A stretch of DNA of 64,000 nt. Source: Epiperipatus broadwayi. Its lineage: Eukaryota; Onychophora; Udeonychophora; Euonychophora; Peripatidae. The first letter of the stretch is position 1; the number at the start of each line of letters is the position of its first letter. Position numbers and translations under genes: made by a program. Shown piece by piece: positions 21,823 through 32,456 of this stretch. The notes below the pieces were generated by a model. It searched no databases, had not been told where the DNA came from, and saw nothing but the letters and a program-made list of their open reading frames with translations. Location: assembly GCA_028023455.1 (NCBI GenBank), contig JAQFVV010012446.1, forward strand, positions 4,839,501 through 4,903,500, read 5' to 3'.

Positions 21823-21932
21823 CATCTTTTCACATGTATTAGGTCATGTGTATCAGTTGCAAGTGAAAATGAATAGTTATAGGGAGCTTGAAAGTCTGAG
21901 TTTAAGTCCCTTCTAATTACCAAAGCATAATA

Positions 21933-22075
21933 GTAACTTATATTCACTAGTCCTTTTTATAACTTCTTACAATACTTAGATGTCATCTGAGTTTTTTGTT
22001 TGGTTAACATCCAAACTATGGATGAGTTTTAATTATTTTGGTAAAGACTTTGTATAGAACAAATAGAATATTTGG
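21933..22075 (-). pseudogene. RTE fragment resuming after A insertion
   Basis: GTAACTTATATTCACTAG, CTTCTTACAATACTTAGATG and TTTTGGTAAAGACTTTGTATAG align with 24740-24905 of the RTE copy. Together with 20290-21345 it is one interrupted insertion. Confidence 0.65.
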
Positions 22076-22079
22076 TGCT

Positions 22080-22760
22080 GATTTAGTATGCGCTCACGGC
22101 CGCCATTTTGAATTACAAGAACCACTCAATACCAACAGTTTTTAATTAATCTGGAGATGATATTCCCTGTAAATATATTTCACAGTCACAGTTTGGAGAA
22201 TCTATAAATCCCACTGGGTGCAACCTATAATGATATCTACTCTGGCCTATTCTGATTCTATTAATCTTCAACCAGAGTTTTCTTGGAAGAGAGAAAATCA
22301 AGTACGTGGAAAATAGAATCAGCTATTAGAGTATGATTATTTTCGAGTTACTTCAATCATGTGTTCACATAGCCAAAGTGGGTGTTACTGAGAATTTTAG
22401 CCTGTTGTTTGGGGGACTGTCAGAATGAGATTTAATGGATGATATGATGGCTCAACAAACTTGTTGCATTTTTTAGATTTATTGATAGTTGCCAACCTCC
22501 ATCTGAGATGAATGGGAGAGATATTTAAGAGTACAAATAATCATTCTACTGATGTCGATTTAAGAGTGCGAGAAATAATATGCAAGGTTTCATTAATCTA
22601 TCTACAAGACTAGTGTGTGTACTTCTGTTCTAATCCAGAAGTTCTAATGATGTCAGCATTAGGATGCCATATGGTGCCAGCAAGCTTAGAAATGACCCCT
22701 GGTGACAAGTTTTTTTTTTTATATCAGTGAGATGGGGGTTAAAGGAAAGAGTTTGATTCC
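22080..22760 (-). pseudogene. Jockey-like LINE carboxy-terminal domain
   Basis: Minus strand, in order: SKLAGTIWHPNADIIRTS (near 22690), INETLHIISRTLKSTSVE (near 22580), LFVLLNISPIHLRW after a stop, then near 22270 INRIRIGQSRYHYRLHPVGF followed by IDSPNCDCE. This order (KLAG-W, LN-RIISGTLKSTP-WLPVLSNI-P-LRR, R-RIGHS-, SP-C-C) is the conserved end of jockey-type LINE proteins, with the CxC of the terminal zinc motif visible and the distal H and C lost. Several stops; inactive. It abuts RTE sequence on both sides. Confidence 0.7.
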
Positions 22761-22929
22761 ATTTAATTCACAAGTATTTTGGACGCGATTGATTTGTAAC
22801 TTTGTAATTATACAAATTAACATTTGTTTTTTTTAGTCTAGATTGTTAATGAGATGAAAACAAGGAGAAACGGATTTCTCGGAATTAGGCTTGAGGGGTC
22901 AAAAACTGAATTAATCTTCAAGTACTTTT

Positions 22930-23330
22930 AATCAGAGTTTTTTATATTGCCAATAATTTTTATATTTCTTTACCGTCTTTTTTTTTATAATATCAATAGT
23001 AGATCCGTCATTTCCTGGAGGTTTCACTAGATTTAATTGATTCATTTCTTCCGGTTAAAATGTTGGCAATTCAGACTTAATACCGGTTAAGAAATATTTT
23101 CTTTTCTTAAATTATTTATAGAACTCTGTTGCATATTTCATGATGTAATCTCTTTTTCCAATAATAGATCCATTTTCTTATCCTTGAAACGATCTTGTTT
23201 CCAATACCAAGAAATTCCCTGCCGCTTAATTTGATTAAAACAGGATATTGGGCATGAAAAAAATTATTTAGTTTACTTTATTCTAGGCACAATGCTAATG
23301 GATTTCTTATTAACGGAATAATTTTAAATC
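22930..23330 (-). pseudogene. RTE fragment, endonuclease-RT linker
   Basis: TATCAATAGTAGATCCGTC, GGAGGTTTCACTAGATTTAAT, GAACTCTGTTGCATATTTCATG and TCTCTTTTTCCAATAATAG align block by block with 25080-25290 of the fuller RTE copy in the same orientation. Confidence 0.6.
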
Positions 23331-23817
23331 TTTTTTTTTCGTCATATTAACCTACATTTCCTAAATATTTTTTCTTTTGTGCATAAACTAAAATTGCATA
23401 ATGGTAATAATGTTAAAATTTTAAAATTTGCCTATTAGTTAAGTGAATTAGATAAATTGTTAACTAAGAAATCACACAATTAAATGGCCTAATTTATTTA
23501 TCATATATCTGTACTATTTTTCATAATTGATTATAATTGATAATGTAGTTGTTCAGATATTTAATAAACCAATCATGCCATTAACGCTAAATCTCAGGGC
23601 TGTTTTGAGGTATTGTTTCATGAGGCAAAACTCATCATCATCATCGTCAACCATTATCAATCCATTGCAGGATGAAGGTCTCTCCAAGTTCAATCCATCT
23701 TCTCTGATCTCTAGACTCTCTTTTCCATATCAGCACTGCAGACTTTCTTATTTCATCCATCTCTTATGTGACTTCTTTCTAGGTTTTTTACAATCTCTTG
23801 GAATCCAGTTTAATATT

Positions 23818-24093
23818 TCAATTGTCCAGATTATCATCTCTTTTAGCAATATGTCCAGCCCAACTCCACTTCAGTCTTGTAATCCTTTCAATGATATCAG
23901 TAATACCTATTTGTTCTCTTATCCACGTATTGCATTTTTGATGTCTTCTAGTTATTCCTAATATGCATCTCTCCATGCTTCTTTGAGTGGACTGCAGTCT
24001 CTGTATTGCTCTTCTATTAAATGCCCACATCTCAGATCCATAAATAAGGACTGGTAAAACACATTTATTAAAAAACTTCCTTTTCAAACACAT
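23818..24093 (-). pseudogene. RTE RT carboxy-terminal domain
   Basis: Open frame of 91 codons with FNKCVLPVLIYGSEMWAF, QRSMERCILGITRR, IREQIGITDIIERI, LKWSWAGHIAKRDDN. This is the classical C-terminal region of RTE proteins (CVLP-L-YG-ETW, aQRrMER-mLgi-RRD, WaGHiaRR-D). The downstream W-P-GRP-RW block was lost to frameshift but survives in the 48.3-kb copy. Confidence 0.8.
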
Positions 24094-24802
24094 AGGCTTT
24101 TTTTTTTCCCAAACACATGGGCATCTTTCATTTTAGTATCAAGTTATTTCTACAAAAAGCATTCCAACCAAGTTTAATTTGATTGTTAATTTCATTCATT
24201 ATGCTTCCATCTATATTAATAATCTGACCAAGGTAATTGTACTGTTAACTTCTTCTAACTCATCATAATCAATCTTTATTTTTATATTTTGAGAAAATCC
24301 ATTAAATATTACTTTAGTCTTTTTAACATTTATCTTTAGTCCTACTTTCTTACTTTCATCTGACAACTCCTGCAACATTTCTTGCAGTTCTAAAGTATTA
24401 TTTGCAAAAACAACTACATCATCGGAAAAATCTAAATGACTTAAATAATCTCCATTTACTTTTACTTTTCTTTAGCTTCCCATTTTAATCCACAAAATAC
24501 TTATTGCAGCACTGCTGTAAAAAGTGTTACAGATATGAAGTCACTCTATCTTACACCCTTCTCAAAGTTAACCTTCCTACAGTATCATTATGTAATGTAA
24601 TTGTTGCTGTTGCATTTTTGTAAATATTATTGAAAACTATGATAATATCCTTGGTCTACACCTTGATGATACAATGTTTTAATCACTGAAGAAATGCTTA
24701 TAAAGTCAAATGCATTTTCATAATCTATAAATCCAAAGCATATTGGCAACTCATATTTATTGTTTCTTTCAATCACTTCTCACAGTACTTGGATACCATC
24801 TA

Positions 24803-25066
24803 CTATACTAAAACCACTTTTAAATCCAGCTTGTTCTCTTGGTTAGTAAAATCCAAAGGTCTCTGTAAATGAGTTGTAATTATCTTGGTAAATATTTTGT
24901 ATAAAACTGATAAAAGACTGATAGATCCATTATTTTTAATATCTTCTTTGTAACCTTTTTTGAATATTAATATTAATGCTGTATTTTTCCAACCATGTGG
25001 TACATTTTTATCATTTAGACATTTGATATATAACTTTGTCAAACAAAAAAAATTATATTTCTTCAT
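24803..25066 (-). pseudogene. RTE reverse transcriptase, palm start
   Basis: An open stretch of 87 codons with NVPHGWKNTALILIFKKG, SISLLSVLYKIFTKIITTHL and DFTNQENKLDLK, corresponding to the W-K-A-I-I-P-I-F-K-K-G, RPISLL-YK and EQAGF blocks of RTE RTs. The catalytic YADD box further downstream is not readable in frame. Part of the element 23632-26520. Confidence 0.75.
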
Positions 25067-26649
25067 CTGCTTTTTTTAAGATATCAATTATAATTCCATC
25101 ATTAACTGGAGCTTTTCCTTTCTTCATAAATTTAATTGCATGTCTCACTTCTTCATTTAAAATCATGGACAATTCAGAAGATATATCAGATGTGGGAGGT
25201 GCTTGTTCTGTATTACTACATAATTCTTGATAGAACTCTTTTATTCATTTCATGATGTTATCGCTCTTTTTAGTAATAGTTCCACCTTTTTTTCTTCCAA
25301 ATATAAGTTTCATACCAATATCAAAATGTTGTTTTACACTCTTGAGACTTTTGTTCTTTTCCATAGCTTTCCTTGCTAGTTTACAATTATTCTTTCTCAT
25401 ATCATTACTATTTGTTTTTTGCATCATTTTAAAATTTCAAGATATTCAATCATTTTTAATAGGTCAGTTTTATAAATCTTCATATTCCTTCTTTTAGAAA
25501 TTTTACTGGTCAATTGCTGCTTTCTATCAGCTATCTCTGTTGCAGTTTTTAAAAATATATGTTATTTGCCTATTAATTTCATTCAAATCTGAATCATGTT
25601 CAAAATCTATTAATACTTGAAAATGATTTGCAAGTTCTAATTTAAATTCATTAAAATGTTTCTGAAGATTATAAATATCAAATGTAAATATTATTTTTCT
25701 TAATAATTTTTGTCTCTTTAGTTTTGTGTATGATCACTTTCTACATTGAATTTATTAAGGACATTACAATCTTAAAATATCCATTTTCTGTTAATCAAAA
25801 TATAATCCAATTCTGTTGTACCTTTATTTGGATATTTCCAAATTCATTTCCTTTTAGAATTTTTCTCAAAAAAAAAATCATAATATTAAGTTTTTCTTTT
25901 TTTACAAACTCCACAAATCTATGTCCTCTCTTATTTCTATTATCAATACATCACTTTCATCTTTTAATTGTTTGCTAATTTTAGCATTAAAGTCTCCCAT
26001 AACAATTTTAAAATGTTGTTTACTCTGATCAAAAGCCTTTTGTACATCCATATAAAAATCCTCTACTACTTCATCACTATGAGAACTTGTTCGGGAATAA
26101 ACCTAAATTATCTACATTTTGTATCTGCTATTAAGTTGAATAAATAATCTTGCCACTCTATCTGATAAAACCTCAATCTCCACAAAGTTGCTTTTCTATT
26201 TTTTATTTATAGTGAATCCTACTTCACTCATACTTCAAATATTTGTGCTTTGTAATGGAATACATGTCCACGTTTTAAATCAATTGTCTCTTCAACTTTT
26301 CTTCTAACTTCTCAAAGTGCAATAATGTCCCATTTAATATGACACAGTTTTTCCAATTATCTTGAGAGTGATCTGTGGTTGTAAGAACCTAAATAAAAAG
26401 TTGTCATCAAATGACCGCCTGGATCCATAATCAGTGAATTCTTAACATTTTCTGTCTTTGGCCACCAACCACTGCCTTGGATCCTGACTTTAGCCTCATA
26501 GGGATAAGGGCAAAGATTTATTTCTGTCTGTAATGGTTGTAAATATCAATTAGAAAAAACAATTTCATTCCCACAAATGAAATCAAATTTGTTTCAGATG
26601 AAACACTTAATAGAAGAGGGATGCAGACACTTTAGACTACTCAAAAAAT

Positions 26650-27710
26650 ATACCGAAATATCTCTAACCACTCAGAAAGTATGGAAAGGTATACTTTGGG
26701 AGCAATAAAAATAGATCAAAAACAAAATACTTGAATAAGAGAACAAACAAATATCCACTTAACAGGATAGCCATATAAACATTTTAGACCATTTGACGAG
26801 GTATATCTAATCACTTATGAAGTATGGAAAGATATACCCTGAGAGCAATAAAAAGAGATTAAAAGCAAACTGCTTAAATGAGAGAACAAACAAGTGTCAG
26901 AGATATTGAAAGAATTAAAAAGCTGAAATGGGGAAGAAATAATAGATGGATCGATGAATCATAAACTGGATCGCAAGAGATTATAAAGGAGCTAGCAAAA
27001 GATTACATATAAGTCAGATGAATGAAAAAAGTAAATTTGATGAAATAATGTGGAGAAGAGAGACTTTTGCCCATAGTGGGGTGATAATACTTGAAAATGA
27101 TGATATCAGTAAGAGGTCATAAGATTCATAAAATTTAGATAGATTCAGAAGTAGTACATTTGAATGAGAGAACAAACAAGTGACATCGAAATAATTAAGA
27201 GATTGCAATGGAGAAGAAATAATAAATGGACAGGTGAAATCTTAAACTGGATCCCAACAGATGCCAAAAGTCCTAAGAAGATATTATATATGAGGTGGAA
27301 GGATGAGAAAAGGAAATTTGATGAATATAAAGATTAAATGGACACATGAAGTCTTAAACTGGATTCCTAGAGATCACAAAAGACCTAAAAACATATTATG
27401 GATGAGATGGAAGAATGAGAAAAGGAAAGAATGTGGAGAAGAAAGATTTAATGGATAGATGAAGTCTTAAACTGGATCTTAAGAGATCACAAAAGATCTA
27501 AGAAGATATTATGGATGAGATGAATGGATGAGAAAAGGAAATTTGGTAAATGTGGAGAAGAGAGATTAGAATCAGAGAGACTGGATTAAAACAGAGACAT
27601 TTTTATCCTGTAGTGAAGTGATAATACTTGAAAATAATGATAATATTAGTAGAAGATTATAAGGATATCACAAAATTTAGATAGATTCATAAATAATTTA
27701 AATTTTATAT
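26650..27710 (+). pseudogene. RTE 3' end with internally repeated segment
   Basis: Plus strand MERYTLGAIK near 26670 and IERIKKLKWGRRNNRW near 26910 match the RTE C-terminal region, in opposite orientation to the neighbouring copy. The segment TTAAACTGGAT...AGAGATCACAAAAGA...ATATTATGGATGAGATG recurs at 26950, 27240, 27350 and 27470, so the end was amplified into about four partial tandem units. AAAATGATGATA and AAAATAATGATAATA ends mark two old tails (27090-27110 and 27630-27650). Confidence 0.65.
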
Positions 27711-27879
27711 AACTGGATAGATTGAGGGTTTGAATTTATTTAATATTTATATTAGTGTGAAATGTACATTATATATAAATCAATTACATCAAATTCAAAA
27801 TTAAATAAAACTAGCAAAAAGATTTTTAAAAAATTACAGAGCTAATCAGTGTGTGTAAATAAATACAAACATCACAGTA

Positions 27880-28160
27880 AATATTATTTTCCATTATTCT
27901 CAATACAAACCAAATACATTTAATACTAAAAGAACTCTTAAATAAACTAATAATTTCAGTATATTCCTTTTAAAGAAGACAATCATAGCCTGCTCAATGA
28001 TAACTTTATAGTTTGTGTCTCTTTAATATATTTTTCATGATTTTCAATTACTGTTCATGCCAAATACCTTGAATACTAAAAGAACTCTTAAATAAGCTAA
28101 TAGTTTCAGTATACTTTCCTTAGCTTGCTCAAACGTAATTTTATGACTTGTCTCTCACAT
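27880..28160. repeat. Imperfect tandem duplication of about 140 bp
   Basis: AATACTAAAAGAACTCTTAAATAA and the following TAATAGTTTCAGTATA blocks occur at 27925 and 28068 in the same orientation, each followed by CCTGCTCAATG or CTTGCTCAAAC. Source unknown; possibly PLE-derived because PLE fragments follow. Confidence 0.6.
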
Positions 28161-28959
28161 GGATATTTAATGCAGAACTAAGATAATTATTTTTCACGCT
28201 ACTTTTATCCTTTTATTTAAGCTCAAACTACTTGATCTGTAAATATTTTTTGCAAAAACAGTGAACAATATAAACTAATTCAGGAATAGTATTTTTGTTA
28301 AAAGTCTTTAGTCTTCAACAAATTATTTAAACTAAAAACTTCCTCCAACCTTTTTTTTTTTTTTCCAAATAAATTAACTTTCTTTTTCACAGCATAAATA
28401 TCGTGCAAAAGAATTATTATAGCAAACAAAACTTCAATGCTAGATAGAAGGCAAAAATAAATCATATTTTTCTTTAATTATCACATTTTAAAAATTGTTA
28501 TTACAAAACTAAACTTTCTATTAATGAAAAAAGTCTTAACGAATTTATCAGAATAGTCAATATACAAATGAATTTTATGAAAGTATTCTTTTTTAAAGGA
28601 AGCAATCATTTTTGAATTATTTAATCTCAGATTTTTATTGCAAATAACCCTTAAAAGTTTTTTTTTATGGGAAACAGATTGATAGCTATCAGGTCTAATA
28701 GGTCTTAAATCTTATTCTGGATGTAAGACGGAGTGTATAACTAAAGGAAGTTTAAAAGTCTGTGTTTAAATCTACTGTAAGTGCATCAAAAGCTCAGTAT
28801 ATACATTATATTTGTATTCAAATATTAAATCTTACTTTAGTTTTCAACTCTCCCCTGTAATTGCATCTGAAGTTTAGTATATTTATTATTCTTAATTCAA
28901 TACAACAACTTATTTTTAAATTTTGTTTTTATATGATTATTAATTATATAGATATACAC
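28161..28959. other. AT-rich DNA, possible PLE relics
   Basis: The block TTCAAATATTAAATCTTACTTTAG and TTTTCAACTCTCCCCTG (28815-28860) repeats the RT-derived text at 30072-30110, so at least part is a second PLE copy on the minus strand. The remainder is unrecognised. Confidence 0.4.
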
Positions 28960-29455
28960 CAACGTTTTGTCTTTATCAAGAAAAATAAAATATATAATAA
29001 TAAATAATGATAACAATAAATATAAATATCAAATATTCCAAACAATCCCCAAAATATATATATTACCCTTTATCTCATATCTTTTCTATTAAAATTTATC
29101 TCAAAACCTTATCAAATTTTTTATAATTATATACTTTATAAACAAATTTAAAATATCATCTACACACTTTCTATTTTAGCTTAAAATACCATAAAAACCA
29201 TTCAATTAAAAAAAATCTATTATCTATTTGTTTTCTTTTTTGCCATTAACATTCTATACAATTCGGGTTTACTTTCACTAATGTAAATTCCTTCATTTTT
29301 CTTTCATAGTATGATTTTATACATTCCAAAGACTTTATTTCAAAATCTTTATGTTTAAACTTAGTCATATGATCATAAATAATCGAATTTTTATTATTTA
29401 AACACTGTTTTAATTTAATTTATTTTTTGTAATCCCAATATATAACACCTCTTTC
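28960..29455 (-). pseudogene. PLE GIY-YIG endonuclease, minus arm of palindrome
   Basis: Inverted partner of 29470-29945. In minus sense it repeats the same nuclease end (CCAAAGACTTTATTTCAAAATC and CATTAACATTCTATACAATTC on plus) and finishes with the end motif ACAAAACGTTGGTG (complement at 28965-28980). Frames are broken. Confidence 0.7.
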
Positions 29456-29469
29456 TTATTATAGTGATG

Positions 29470-29945
29470 TTATATGTTGGGATTACAAGCAACTAGATTA
29501 AAACAGCATTTGTTTGATCATATGACTAAGTTTAAATATATAGATTTTGAAATAAAGCCTTTGGAATGTATGAAATCATATTATGAAAGAATAATAATAA
29601 TGGAAGGAATTTACATTAGTGAAACTAAACCTAAATTGAATAGAATGTTAATGGAAAAGAAAGAAAAAAGAAGAAGATAATAGATTTTTAATTAAATGGT
29701 TTTGGGGTATTTATAGATAAAATATATAAGTATAAAAAATGTGATAATGTTTTGAGATTCTTGCAACATAAATGGTTTGAGGTAAAGAATATTCCATATA
29801 TATATATATATTGGGGGATGGGGGGGGGGGGGTTATTTGGAATATTTGATATTTATATTTATTGTTATATATTTTTAATTTTTATTTTCCTTGATAAAAA
29901 CTATAATATTAAATAGTCGAAACATTGGTGGATATTTATATATTT
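29470..29945 (+). pseudogene. PLE GIY-YIG endonuclease, plus arm of palindrome
   Basis: Frame 29474-29680 reads TRLKQHLFDHMTKFKYIDFE then IKPLECMKSYYERI and ISETKPKLNRMLMEKK. In PLE GIY-YIG domains the pattern is LK-R-xxH, then IDFE, E-x5-R-x2-E-x2-YI, KP-LN, so residues of the second half (Arg of the LK-R block, Glu of the EGIYI block) are present. The YIG half is missing. After a G-run (29819-29833) the arm ends with AGTCGAAACATTGGTGGATAT near 29930. Highly similar frame at 53345-53551. Confidence 0.75.
29819..29833 (+). repeat. Poly-G tract
   Basis: A run of about a dozen G preceded by GGGGGATG. Interrupts the PLE plus arm; rare in such AT-rich DNA. Confidence 0.85.
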
Positions 29946-29994
29946 TTAAAATAATCTTATAAAAACGATTTAAAAAGAACTTGGTGTATTGAAT

Positions 29995-30132
29995 TATCTA
30001 TAGTGAATTTTATGAACTATTTTGAAAAGAAAACTGTATTGGGGAGATTTTAAAATTTATACAGTATACTTTTATTCAAATATTAAATCTTGCTTTAGTT
30101 TTCAACTCTCTCATCATCACTACATCTAAAAA
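29995..30132 (-). pseudogene. PLE reverse transcriptase, distal segment
   Basis: Minus strand directly continues the RT of 31655-32100 across the hAT insertion: after the duplicated target (AAATTAAAG) it reads KLKFLDVVMMREL then KTKARFN, matching the LxFLDv-i-r block of PLE RTs and the parallel copy at 36050. A stop follows. Confidence 0.65.
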
Positions 30133-31009
30133 CTTTAATTTAGGGGTGGGAAACTTTTTTGCCAAAGGCATTTAAGATATTTATAATATCATTTGGAGAA
30201 CCATAAAAGATTATCAATTAAAAAATTAACCTGCTATAATAATTTAATGAAACAATTAATTTACTCCTAATCATTAGGTAGTGGATAGTCTTGGTTTGCA
30301 GGCCAGTTTCAGTTTACCCTTTTTAAATGAGAGCCATTATTTTTTTGGCAATTAAAAATAAAGGACCAACATTATTATTAAAGATTGCTCCACATTTAAT
30401 GTCAATTTTACCAATGTGTCTTGTAATTATTTTTGTGATATATTTATATTATTAAATTTCTTTCTATGTTATGGACAAGTATATTCTACAGCAGTTAGGA
30501 TGTAGTCATTTATAAAATATCCCTTCAGAAAATGGTTTCAAGATTTCAGTTTTTTTAAAAGAAAATAATGTAATTTGCCTTCACAGAATTTTTTGACTTT
30601 CTTTGGACTTTTTACGAGACATATCAGCCATTTGGTGATGTTCCTTTTTAAGTTTTTATTTTAATATTTCTTTCCCAACAATTTTGTTGTAATCAGAATG
30701 TTTTGATAAATAGTGCTCTTTAGTAACTGAAATACTTTCAAGACACATCAATTTACTATTTTTTCTACAAAAAAATATTTGTTGATCCATTTCTATTGAA
30801 GTATGCAATTTTCTGTGTCTTTTTTTATCTTGCCAACGTAGGCATCATAATAAAAAAAAGCAAAATAATAATAAAATAGTTTATTTTATGAATATACTGT
30901 TAATTTAAAAAAATTACACTGAAAACAAGCAAAATATGTTTAGCATCATAGATTAAATCTGTAGACAGATAGATTACCCAATATATAATTTTAATACATT
31001 AAAGATCAG

Positions 31010-31260
31010 CCTTTTCAAGCTATTGTGCAAGTGCTTTTTTTTGCGAGTGTTAATAATAAATGAATACTTTCATTCCCAACACAAGATATAGTATTTACGA
31101 AAGGATAAAATGAATCCACTTATCCCTTCAAACCCAAATGCTTATATATGGGCAAATCTTAAGTACTGGAAATGAAAGCGTGAGGATAGACCACTCACTT
31201 TAAATTACTGTTCACGCTGTTTGAATGAATGACTCCAACGAAATTATCTAGAATTTACCA
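31010..31260 (+). repeat. Diverged single arm of palindrome family F
   Basis: Blocks TTGTGCAAGTGCTT, TAATAAATGAATAC, ATATAGTATTTACGAAAGGATAAAA, CAAATGCTTATATATGGGCAAATC and TGAAAGCGTGAGGATAGA follow the order of 7095-7260. Confidence 0.65.
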
Positions 31261-31293
31261 AACATCACTCTCAAATGAAACTTAAACATATGT

Positions 31294-31418
31294 AAATAAG
31301 CATTTATTTATATAGCGCATGTTTATAAATTGTAATACATTAAAGATCAGCATTTTCAAGCTTGATCTTTAATGTATTACAATTTATAAACATGTGCTAT
31401 ATAAATAAATGCTTATTT
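31294..31418. repeat. Palindrome, 56-bp arms, 13-bp loop
   Basis: Left arm 31294-31349 begins AAATAAGCATTTATTTATAT; right arm 31363-31418 is its complement with one mismatch (GCGC versus GTGC). The fragment TAATACATTAAAGATCAG also appears alone at 30990-31007. Confidence 0.9.
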
Positions 31419-31654
31419 AAATATATAATTTGTTGGAATATTGAGCCTCTGATCGAATGAACTAGAATTATAACGGTTGAATGTAATTGAGAAAATAAAC
31501 TTTTAATTTAATATTTGAATAATGCACGTTTAAATAGAATTTTTATGCAGGACCATTTTATATAGATATTTTAAAATGTCTAGGGCCATATTGAAAACTT
31601 TTGAGGCTCAGAATTGACTCAATGGTTGGAGATTCCCCACTTCTGCTTTAATTT

Positions 31655-32100
31655 AACAAAATCTACCCTCCTAATAAAGTATTTTTTATTGAAGGATTAA
31701 AATTTGCTAAATTTATTTAACAACTTCTCTGATTTATCCTTTTCAGTTACAAATAATCAACATATCTAATAAACAACTTTAAATATACAGTCTTTTTCTT
31801 CTAAATAATTAAGGTAAACTGTATAAATTAAAGAAGAAATTATATAATCTGCTACCTACCCTCCTTTAAACTTATAAAACCTACCATTATATACAAAATA
31901 CATAGAATCCCCCAATATCAAACTCAAATCATTAATCACTTTAATTTTATTTTTAGACAAAGACCTATTAATCAAAATAGAAATAAGAATCTTAATCCTA
32001 CTTAATCTATTGACAGATTGATACATATTCTTAATATCTCTACCAATTATTTTTCATTTTAATTAAAGTGATTAATCTTATCAAAATTAATCAATCTAAA
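31655..32100 (-). pseudogene. Penelope-like reverse transcriptase, core segment
   Basis: Minus strand, in order: RDIKNMYQSVNRLSRIK near 32050 (the fDV-x-LY-SV block), INDLSLILGDSMYFVYNGRF near 31940, YKFKGG with the expected motif-B glycines, ADYIISSLIYTVYLNYLEE, then near 31770 VTEKDKSEKLLNKFSKF, the PLE stretch that follows the YxDD box, then FVKLK ending at the hAT site. The order and the NGRFY-x4-G and NYLEE (usual lE) features are those of PLE RTs rather than LINEs. Catalytic YVDD appears reduced to RYVDY. Stops and frameshifts break it. Confidence 0.75.
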
Positions 32101-32344
32101 ATAAGTTGGTCAAAATTTTATTGTAGAAGGTACAAACAAAAATTTGCATGATTGTTTGGAAAAATTAATCTAATTTTAGTAACAGTGTTGTTACAAAGAA
32201 TAAAAATACTACTAATAAATTGCTAATCTTACTGAGATTAAGCTTAACGCAAGAGAATTGGAAATTCTTAATAACTGAAATATATAATGAAATGATTGTA
32301 GTTTAGTTAAAATGTTACATTAAAAGTAAAGATCATTTTCGTCA

Positions 32345-32456
32345 AGTGTTGTTAGCTGAGAGGTCATCGCGGCCGCCTTGCAAGTAAGTAGTTGGTTGCA
32401 GATGGTTGTGGGTTCGCATCCCGGCCGATGCTATGACATATGAAAAAAAAAAAAAA
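32345..32456 (+). mobile_element. tRNA-headed SINE S3
   Basis: GTTGTTAGCTGAGAGGTCAT (A-box region), GCCGCCTTGCAAGTAAG, GTGGGTTCGCATCCCGGCC (good B-box and T-arm), GATGCTATGACATATG, then 14 A. About 110 bp in total with no unrelated body. Confidence 0.85.

Larger units (their letters stand above)
21346..21932. mobile_element. Family A palindromic hammerhead element with 13-bp TSD
   Basis: Inserted into the RTE fragment: the 13-mer CCAAAGCATAATA is present at 21346-21358 and 21920-21932, and RTE homology continues across. The 561-bp insert has a lone leading stretch (21359-21402), then two inverted arms of about 250 bp meeting near 21650 (CTTCAATCTTATCCATCC / GGTTGGATAGTAGAGAAG). Each arm carries one hammerhead motif and ends in GAAAGTCTGAG. 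This is direct evidence that the palindrome itself moved as a unit. Confidence 0.85.
23632..26520 (-). mobile_element. RTE-clade LINE, nearly full length, inactive
   Basis: Minus-strand element ending in a (GAT)n tail (plus-strand CATCATCATCATC, 23632-23646), the usual RTE end, preceded by CCTGCAATGG. From the 5' side: an endonuclease-like region near 26450-25700 containing CHIKWDIIALxEVRRK and then RGHVFHYKA; RT near 25066-24300 with PHGWKNTALILIFKKG and SISLLSVLYKIFTKII; carboxy region 24093-23818. About 2.9 kb, close to the usual 3 kb of RTE elements. Frames are broken throughout (stops, single-base runs). Confidence 0.8.
30133..31654. mobile_element. hAT-like DNA transposon, non-autonomous or decayed
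   Basis: Termini TAGGGGTGGGAAACTT (from 30141) and, inverted, CAGAAGTGGGGAATCT (ending 31645) match the CAGGGGTGG-type hAT ends. Flanked by the 8-bp duplication CTTTAATT (30133-30140 and 31646-31653). PLE RT homology continues on both sides, so the insertion point is unambiguous. The 1.5-kb body has no readable transposase; it carries a diverged arm of repeat F (31010-31260) and a perfect small palindrome (31294-31418). Confidence 0.8.

Noticed and set aside
23527-23961. 144-codon plus-strand open frame
   Set aside because: It is antisense to the RTE C-terminal region and (GAT)n tail; serine repeats come from the TCATCATCATCATC tail.
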